A stretch of DNA of 11,016 nucleotides from Symbiodinium natans (Eukaryota > Sar > Dinophyceae > Suessiales > Symbiodiniaceae), in contig CAJNDS010000791.1 of NCBI GenBank assembly GCA_905221605.1, positions 886,001 to 897,016 on the forward strand, in the 5' to 3' direction. Below, piece after piece: positions 6,863-11,016 of the stretch. Each line of letters begins with the position of its first letter. The first letter of the stretch is position 1. The position numbers and the translations under genes were made by a program. A model generated the notes under the pieces. It was not told the DNA's origin and searched no databases. It saw only the letters and a list, made by a program, of their open reading frames with translations.

Positions 6863-6991
6863 GGCACCTTCGTTTTTGTTTTGCTTGTAGGGGGCAGGCG
6901 GTTTGAATCCTGGGAGGTCCTTTCCAGGGGGCGGGCATCAGGTCTTGGGTGGAGTGGTTTGCATCTCGCAATGTGTTTTTTTTTTCCAGTC

Positions 6992-7614
6992 TTTGGGGCT
7001 GAGGTTATCTTTGTCAAACCCAAACTATTAGAATTGAGTCAAAGGTTTGATGGTGCAATAGGGCATATGGGGATGCCTGATTCTTTTGGAGCCGTTCCAA
7101 TGTGCAGTTCTCAGCTTTGTGTCTAGACCTCTGAAACCTCAAGTGCCGGATCCAGAAGCTCTCAACGATCGTTCGATCAAGCACCACAATGCATTAGCAA
7201 TGTTCAGTTTATTCGTTGACAGCTCCAAGCCCGAATGATGGGATGCTTTATGATGTGTCGACATGTCAGCATTTCTTCTGACCCACGCGCAACTTCATGC
7301 ATCTTGCGCTTAGAAAGCTGCGCGTTTCTCAGCTTGCCGTGTTTTGCAAGGTTCTCTCTCCTTCTCGGAGTGGAAGAGAGCGCCCCACGAAACGGAATGC
7401 ACCACCTGAGCACCCAAGGCATATGAAGGAGGTGACCGCTGACGACATCCTATGCGTCTTAGACAAGGCAGACCTGGGTTGCAGGTGGCCTCTATTCCAG
7501 AGCTGCAGGTTCCCTGAGTTCATGAGTTTGAGAGGTACCAGGGCCTTTGCTACGCCGGTAGCACCTTCCACTCCAGCACTTGTTGAATGCACACGTGATT
7601 CCTTACATGCCTGA
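6992..7614 (+). pseudogene. Possible decayed or multi-exon gene, three frames
   Basis: A polypyrimidine tract and AG (T-run from 6975, CCAG at 6986-6989) resemble a 3' splice site. After it, frame one (6992-7126) reads FVKPKLLELSQRFDGAIGHM then MPDSFGAVPMCSS. Frame two (7062-7238) takes over with VSRPLKPQVPDPEALNDRSI and a phenylalanine-rich end to TGA. Frame three (7198-7614) reads APSPNDGMLYDV, has one internal TGA at 7279-7281, then FMHLALRKLRVSQLAVFCK and KEVTADDILCVLDKADL, to TGA. The order of helical, charged segments without gaps suggests one ancestral protein, broken by two frame changes and one stop. The opposite-strand frame (7329-7667) is a shadow. I do not recognise the family. 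Confidence 0.22.
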
Positions 7615-7700
7615 AAGCCACGGTTCGGCTCTCGCCAGAGTGTACCCTGCCATACGACTTGGGTCATCAGCGAATATACAACAACGGCCCATGGCGTGCA

Positions 7701-7713
7701 CCCGTCGTTGTCG

Positions 7714-7753
<40 letters not shown>

Positions 7754-7949
7754 GACCATTGCCGTCGTCTTTAGCATCGTCGTCACCATCATCAGCATCA
7801 CCCTCCTCCTCCTCCTCATCATCATCACCACCTCATCATCATCTCATCATCATCGTCAAAAACAGTCGTAATGAGTAATCATCATCAGGAGCAGCAGCCG
7901 TAGCAGCAGCGTCACCGTCACCAAAACCATCATTACCACTACCACCGCC

Positions 7950-7983
<34 letters not shown>

Positions 7984-7986
7984 ATA
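7701..7986. repeat. Compound trinucleotide microsatellite (TCA/CAC/CTC family)
   Basis: A pure run of about thirteen TCA repeats (7714-7753) is followed by impure tracts of CTC, TCA, CAC, AGC and GTC triplets. The last pure part, (CAT)n, is at about 7963-7982. Depending on frame it would encode poly-His, poly-Ile or poly-Ser. The two listed frames (7580-7774 and 7659-7871) are products of the repeat and not genes. Confidence 0.93.
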
Positions 7987-7999
7987 GTTTCCCTCCTAG

Positions 8000-8221
8000 T
8001 TAGTTGTGACCGCCTTCTCTACAAGCCTCCCCGCCTGCCACCGAATCAATAGATATACGTAGATGGACATACCCACGGTCGGCATGCATCGCAGGCACAC
8101 TCCTGGGTGATTGCATAAGCTTATGTTGCACCACTGACCTTATCCCGTGCAGAGCAACCTTGTCATCTTTTGCGTTTGTGCCGGCGCTATTCACCGTAGG
8201 CATCGGCGCCATCGCCAGCAC
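8000..8221 (-). CDS. Small minus-strand ORF, 73 aa, unknown
   Basis: ATG on the minus strand at 8221 opens 73 codons to TAA at 8000-8002; the frame is open a few codons further upstream. The middle reads NAKDDKVALHGIRSVVQHKL and then PAMHADRGYVHLRISIDSV, a plausible mix of charged and hydrophobic residues without low complexity. It ends just before the trinucleotide microsatellite, which on this strand is a GAT/GGT repeat. No signal peptide, membrane segment or known domain is seen. The length is unremarkable for chance at this base composition. It could be a fragment of the gene-like sequence lying at 8739-9301 on the same strand. Confidence 0.15.
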   Translation of the reverse strand: MLAMAPMPTVNSAGTNAKDDKVALHGIRSVVQHKLMQSPRSVPAMHADRGYVHLRISIDSVAGGEACREGGHN

Positions 8222-8425
8222 CAGAGAATCAAAGCATCATTGATTTCTCCTTGTGCTTCTAATTGGGGATCGGTCTTATAGCAGCCAGTAGGGAGTAATT
8301 AGGCCGTTGGCAGGTTGTTTTCCGGTTCCTGCTTGCCAGGAGATCAAGGAGGAGGAGGACTCGGTGGTGAAGCTCTTCCAGGATACATCCAACACAAGGG
8401 TCTCGTCCTGTCCCGTAAGCCCGCG

Positions 8426-8429
<4 letters not shown>

Positions 8430-8468
<39 letters not shown>
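8430..8468. repeat. (AG)n microsatellite
   Basis: About 19 uninterrupted AG units, continuing impurely to about 8478. On the opposite strand this is (CT)n. It generates spurious Arg-Glu and Ser-Leu repeat frames on both strands (8259-8726 region), which I reject as genes. Confidence 0.97.
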
Positions 8469-8471
<3 letters not shown>

Positions 8472-8504
8472 GAGAGAGCGCGGAGGGCTTGCTCTCCATG
8501 CCCC

Positions 8505-8523
8505 AAAGAAAGAAAGAAAGAAG
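8505..8523. repeat. Short (AAAG)n microsatellite
   Basis: Four to five AAAG units, 36 bases beyond the AG repeat, followed by an impure purine tract to about 8542. Together they make a purine-rich strand from 8428 to 8542. Confidence 0.85.
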
Positions 8524-8738
8524 GAGGAAGAGAGACAGAGAGATGCATTACTTGTTCGCGTATGCATATGGGTATGCAAGTCTGTGTCCACACACGCACG
8601 CGTAAACTTAAGGCCTAAGCCTTGGGCCACTTGTGATGGTGCACATAGAGAGCGCATGCATGCAAACATGGTAACCTCTAGATCCTCATACTCTTGATGA
8701 AGCTGCAGAGGTAGGGGTTGGGGCAAAGATGTGCCGTC

Positions 8739-9301
8739 TCAAGCTCCTACGACCACGATACTCGGAAAGCCATCACCATTGGGTTTAGGATACCATTCGA
8801 GATGCTCATCTAGCAACATGATTGCGTTCCGTGCTTTCACATGTGGAGCTACCGCCGTGAGTCCAAGTCCGTTGAGCCTACTCACGCGCGGCCTGGTAAA
8901 GTCTGCGCAAGTTGCTTGTAGTCTTAGTGGGATCCAGATAAATCTGCTGCAACATGTTGCAACTACTGTTCAAGCGTATCCAAAATAGTGTAGGTTCTCT
9001 GATCCTGTGGCAGGATTCCGACTTCAAGAAGCTCATAAAGAGGAGGGGGCGTTGACCCTCCGGGGCCCTGATGCGCCTTGAAACACCCTGAAACACCCAT
9101 AAGGCAACAAGGAGAATGAGTGGCGAGGCAGCTAGGGGCTGGTCTTAGCCTATGATGTTCCGGATTGTGGCCTGCGTTCTCCTGAAAGTGCCAGTCTTGA
9201 ATGGGGATTACACAGGGGGCTTTCGAATTACGGTTACCTCTTGCGGCGACTTTGGCTAGAAGGGAGAAGGGCCCGCGCAGCCCGAAGCCCCAAACAACCA
9301 C
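8739..9301 (-). pseudogene. Possible decayed or multi-exon minus-strand gene
   Basis: Reading from high to low coordinates, three frames give protein-like stretches in succession. Frame a (9301-8963) ends with PPPLYELLEVGILPQDQRTY and a short tail to TAG. Frame b (9096-8878) reads NMLQQIYLDPTKTTSNLRRL then YQAARE. Frame c (8969-8739, 76 codons, no ATG at its start) contains APHVKARNAIMLLDEHLEWY, then PKPNGDGFPSIVVVGA and TGA. A consensus-like donor GTGAGT lies at 8885-8880 on the minus strand, at the b-to-c switch, but c follows too closely for a normal intron. Frameshift mutation or sequencing indels are equally possible. The plus-strand frame 8731-8988 is a shadow. No family is recognised. 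Confidence 0.22.
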
Positions 9302-9368
9302 ACCTCGAAGGAGCGTGTCGACCTACGTCCCCAGTGAAACGCCTGAGGAGCGCAAAGCGAGGCAGTAG
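9201..9368 (+). CDS. Small ORF, 55 aa, unknown, antisense to 8739-9301
   Basis: ATG at 9201, directly after an in-frame TGA, opens 55 codons to TAG at 9366-9368. The product begins MGITQGAFELRLPLAATLAR. It continues in a basic, proline/threonine-rich region and ends VSTYVPSETPEERKARQ. The tail looks like ordinary soluble protein, and there is no low complexity. The 5' half overlaps the weaker part of the minus-strand gene-like sequence, so both are unlikely to be real there. No domain is identified; chance remains likely. Confidence 0.14.
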   Translation: MGITQGAFELRLPLAATLARREKGPRSPKPQTTTPRRSVSTYVPSETPEERKARQ

Positions 9369-9516
9369 CCAGGGTTAGGGCCGGGAGGTTTCGGGTTTTT
9401 CTGGGGGAGGGTTGGTGCTGTGCCGAGGCTTCCTGGGTAAGGCAGAAGAGTAGATGGCGAATCGGTTTAGGGCTTCTAGGGTTGAGGGTTTAGGGTTTCT
9501 AAGTTGGGTTTTAAAA

Positions 9517-9546
9517 TTTTAGCACGTTTTAGTACGCTTTAGTACG
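9517..9546. repeat. Three 10-bp repeats (YTTTAGYACG)
   Basis: TTTTAGCACG, TTTTAGTACG and CTTTAGTACG in perfect register, immediately after a stretch with degenerate telomere words (9464-9500). The repeats are followed by a CG-rich stretch, CGCGACAAGCGCGCGACG. Confidence 0.8.
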
Positions 9547-9562
9547 CGACAAGCGCGCGACG

Positions 9563-9580
9563 CACGTGAGAGGACACGTG
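9563..9580. promoter_or_regulatory. Pair of CACGTG palindromes 12 bp apart
   Basis: CACGTG occurs at 9563-9568 and 9575-9580; the second lies in GACACGTGGG, close to the plant G-box/ABRE form. CACGTG is a known bHLH/bZIP binding core in eukaryotes. No promoter or confident transcript start adjoins it, so function is a guess. Another single CACGTG is at 7592-7597. Confidence 0.18.
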
Positions 9581-9807
9581 GGCTTAGGGCGATCAAAGCA
9601 AAACTTCAACCAACTAAGCCATAAGTAGTACGTTTGGCATCTTTTGGGTCGCATCTGCTTCGGCGATTCGGTTCTAATCGGATTTAGCTCGTGCTTCAAG
9701 CCGGACATTCCAAGCCAAAGACTTCTGGACACCCTTGGGGTATTTGAGGGGAGGGTGATTGGAGGTTAGATCTAGGATTGGTGGCTGGGCTTGGAGAGGA
9801 TCCTACA

Positions 9808-9906
9808 CCCTAAACCCTAAACCCTAAAACCCTAAACCCTAAACCCTAAACCCTAAACCCTAAACCCTAAACCCTAAACCCTAAACCCTAAACCCTAAAC
9901 CCTAAT
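9808..9906. repeat. Interstitial telomeric array (CCCTAAA)14
   Basis: About fourteen CCCTAAA units in C-rich polarity, perfect except for one extra A near 9829. The flanks are unique on both sides. No G-rich partner array follows within the window, but the sequence ends 1.1 kb later. Confidence 0.97.
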
Positions 9907-9999
9907 CCGTGAGAGCAGCTTCTACGGCTTTTCGCAAGAAGTCTTCGGCTTCGGGATGCAAGTTTCAGTCTTCCGGGGCTCCCGAAGATCCCTAACAAC

Positions 10000-10098
10000 C
10001 CCCTTAGCAGCAGTATTAATAATGGCGTTACTAGTTATAGTAACAAACACAAGTGTACTAATAAATAATTGTATTGATAGACATAGTATCAACAATAA
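10000..10098. other. AT-rich island with a small hairpin
   Basis: An abrupt A/T-rich stretch inside GC-richer sequence. GTTACT-AGTTAT-AGTAAC (10027-10044) is a perfect 6-bp stem with a 6-base loop. In the plus frame starting at 9956 (77 codons) it encodes PLAAVLIMALLVIVTNTSVL, a hydrophobic run of transmembrane length with basic residues before it. A spurious hydrophobic run is common in T-rich DNA. Organelle-derived DNA is possible but not shown. Confidence 0.35.
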
Positions 10099-10329
10099 GG
10101 GGCGCCTCTTTGGAGCTGTGCCAGGTTGGCTCGGATGTCGCGGCTGGAGTGGACGCGCGATTTCCTCCAGTCAAATGTGTACGAGATGATCATGGCCGTC
10201 GTCCTTTGCACCGCGGTTGCTCTGGAGCCCTTTTCTGGTGCGCATGTTTCAATGCCATGGGAGCACTTGCATCCAGGGGCTGATCAGCTGGACGTCCTTT
10301 TTCACCCTTTGGGGGCTTTGGGGTTCTAG
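10099..10329 (+). CDS. Possible exon of a membrane protein (channel S1-like helix)
   Basis: The frame is open for 76 codons from after TAA (10096) to TAG (10327-10329). After a short lead-in there is an ATG at 10135. The product reads MSRLEWTRDFLQSNVYEMIM then AVVLCTAVALEPFSG. The pattern W-x-x-FLxS-x-x-YE followed by a hydrophobic run ending ALE resembles the first helix of voltage-gated cation channel (ion transport) domains, where a charged end and a hydrophobic span of this length are usual. The remainder (HVSMPWEHLHPGADQLDVLF) lacks a second helix, so this would be one exon of a larger gene. The resemblance is by eye only. The overlapping frames at 9956-10189 and 10074-10283 are less convincing. 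Confidence 0.25.
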   Translation, partial: GAPLWSCARLARMSRLEWTRDFLQSNVYEMIMAVVLCTAVALEPFSGAHVSMPWEHLHPGADQLDVLFHPLGALGF

Positions 10330-10383
10330 GGTCACGGGTTGAGGCCGAGGGGTTTCTGGGGTTCGGTTGGGTCTGGGGTATAG

Positions 10384-10560
10384 CGGCTCAGCGTCCAGGG
10401 TGGCTACTGGGACCATGCCCCTTTTCTGTTACTTCGCTTCTGGGTTATAAAGCCTTCAGAAGGTAAGGGGCCACCCCCTTGGAGGGTGTTTGTTTTGGCG
10501 GAGAGCCTTGAGCGCAGGGGGAAAAGGGCCTTTACTACTTTTCACCCACTCCAACCGTAG
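10384..10560 (+). CDS. Possible exon fragment, 58 codons, unknown
   Basis: Stop-free from after TAG (10381) to TAG (10558-10560), with no ATG. It reads GGYWDHAPFLLLRFWVIKPS, then WRVFVLAESLERRGKRAF. A splice-donor-like GAAG|GTAAGG lies at 10459-10468 in this frame, so an exon might end there instead. The plus-strand text 10456-10644 is also open on the minus strand (62 codons), which is less protein-like. No domain is recognised, and chance is likely. Confidence 0.12.
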   Translation, partial: RLSVQGGYWDHAPFLLLRFWVIKPSEGKGPPPWRVFVLAESLERRGKRAFTTFHPLQP

Positions 10561-10613
10561 GCCGTAGCCCTGAAGCTTCACCCTTAATCCTGCACCCTGG
10601 AGCCTTGAACTAA

Positions 10614-10961
10614 ATATTAAAGAGTATAAGCATTGTACCCACAACCCTCACCATCGTCCGAGGCATCAACGTCTTTTGGATGGCCTTGGACTTGCAATTC
10701 ACTGGCACAGTCGCAGCGCACGAGCCTCTTTGTTGCCCTTCAGGAGGTTCATGGTTTAAAGCAGGGTTTTGAGGAAGGTTCATGGGTGGGCTTAAGTCGG
10801 TTTTAAGTGCGGCAGGCGCCGGTCTTCTTGCACGGCCCAAAAAAGATGTCGAACAGATCGGGGCTGGGGAGAGGTCCAGAGCGTGTGCTCGAACATGCAA
10901 GGCCTGGTTTAGCACTGCTTCAAAGAGAGACACGGCGAAGCCCGAACCAAGTTACAGCTAA
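10614..10961 (+). pseudogene. Open frame with one internal TGA, 59-aa ORF in the 3' half
   Basis: One plus frame runs 115 codons from 10614 to TAA at 10959-10961, with a single internal stop, TGA at 10770-10772. The first part reads TTLTIVRGINVFWMALDLQF and is partly hydrophobic. After the stop, ATG at 10782 opens 59 codons: MGGLKSVLSAAGAGLLARPK, then a charged part (KDVEQIGAGERSR) and a lysine/proline tail. The N-terminus, with spaced basic and small hydrophobic residues and no acidic ones, resembles an organelle-targeting presequence. Other frames overlap (10807-10992 plus, 10610-10933 minus); the minus frame is proline-rich and less convincing. No family is recognised. Confidence 0.2.
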
Positions 10962-11016
10962 AGCACTCAACTGGTCGAGTACGGCTGTATGAGCATCAGC
11001 ATTCAATGAGCCGCAT

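Noticed and set aside
6897-6910. GGTTTGAATCC resembling a tRNA/SINE B box
   Set aside because: One mismatch from the B-box form, but no A box at proper distance (telomere-like repeat lies there) and no T-arm of 5 bp with a 7-base loop.
7580-7871. Poly-histidine and poly-isoleucine frames
   Set aside because: Direct translations of the (TCA)n microsatellite in different frames.
8259-8726. Overlapping plus and minus frames with Arg-Glu or Ser-Leu repeats
   Set aside because: Generated by the (AG)n microsatellite and its purine-rich flank.
9588-9625. Minus-strand TGGCTTAGTTGG resembling a tRNA D arm / A box
   Set aside because: A D-arm-like stem can be drawn, but no anticodon arm, T arm or acceptor stem follows, and no B box lies at the right distance.
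10555-10570. CCGTAGCC resembling part of a dinoflagellate spliced leader
   Set aside because: Only the first bases agree; the diagnostic remainder of the leader is absent, so it does not identify the lineage.

Overview
This window looks like subtelomeric nuclear DNA from a eukaryote with Arabidopsis-type telomeres (CCCTAAA/TTTAGGG). That repeat occurs in land plants and many green algae, and also in dinoflagellates and some other protists. The sequence does not settle the lineage. There are no operons, bacterial-type gene density, rRNA genes, convincing tRNA genes or recognisable conserved protein families.

Layout. Bases 1-20 are telomere repeat in the polarity of a left chromosome end. Bases 53-403 are a 21-bp tandem array whose middle three copies are inverted, making a long near-perfect palindrome. 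At 474-485 the telomere-motif polarity flips. From 481 to about 2215 runs a satellite built from TTTAGGG-bearing subunits in an 80-bp higher-order repeat. From 2216 to 2832 are T-rich spacers around a diverged duplicated module. From about 3017 to 4556, telomere-like arrays (CCCTAAA, then TTTAGGG, TTTAGGA and TTTGGGG variants) alternate with short unique segments. Bases 4560-6570 are mainly unique, with a fold-back sequence and a possible decayed coiled-coil gene. Bases 6574-6862 hold another CCCTAAA/TTTAGGG pair. Bases 6990-9750 are unique, with microsatellites and gene-like fragments on both strands. Bases 9808-9906 are one more CCCTAAA array, followed by mixed unique sequence to the end.

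Coding content is weak. The longest open frames (198 codons minus, 168 codons plus) overlap each other, and at this base composition frames of that size are only marginally longer than chance. Several stretches do read like protein, with charged helices, a hydrophobic segment or coiled-coil heptads. They switch frame or carry one internal stop, as expected of pseudogenes, unspliced exons or uncorrected sequencing indels. They are listed with low confidence and no assigned function. The best-supported content is the repeat architecture: tandem satellites seeded by the telomere motif, and telomere arrays of alternating polarity.
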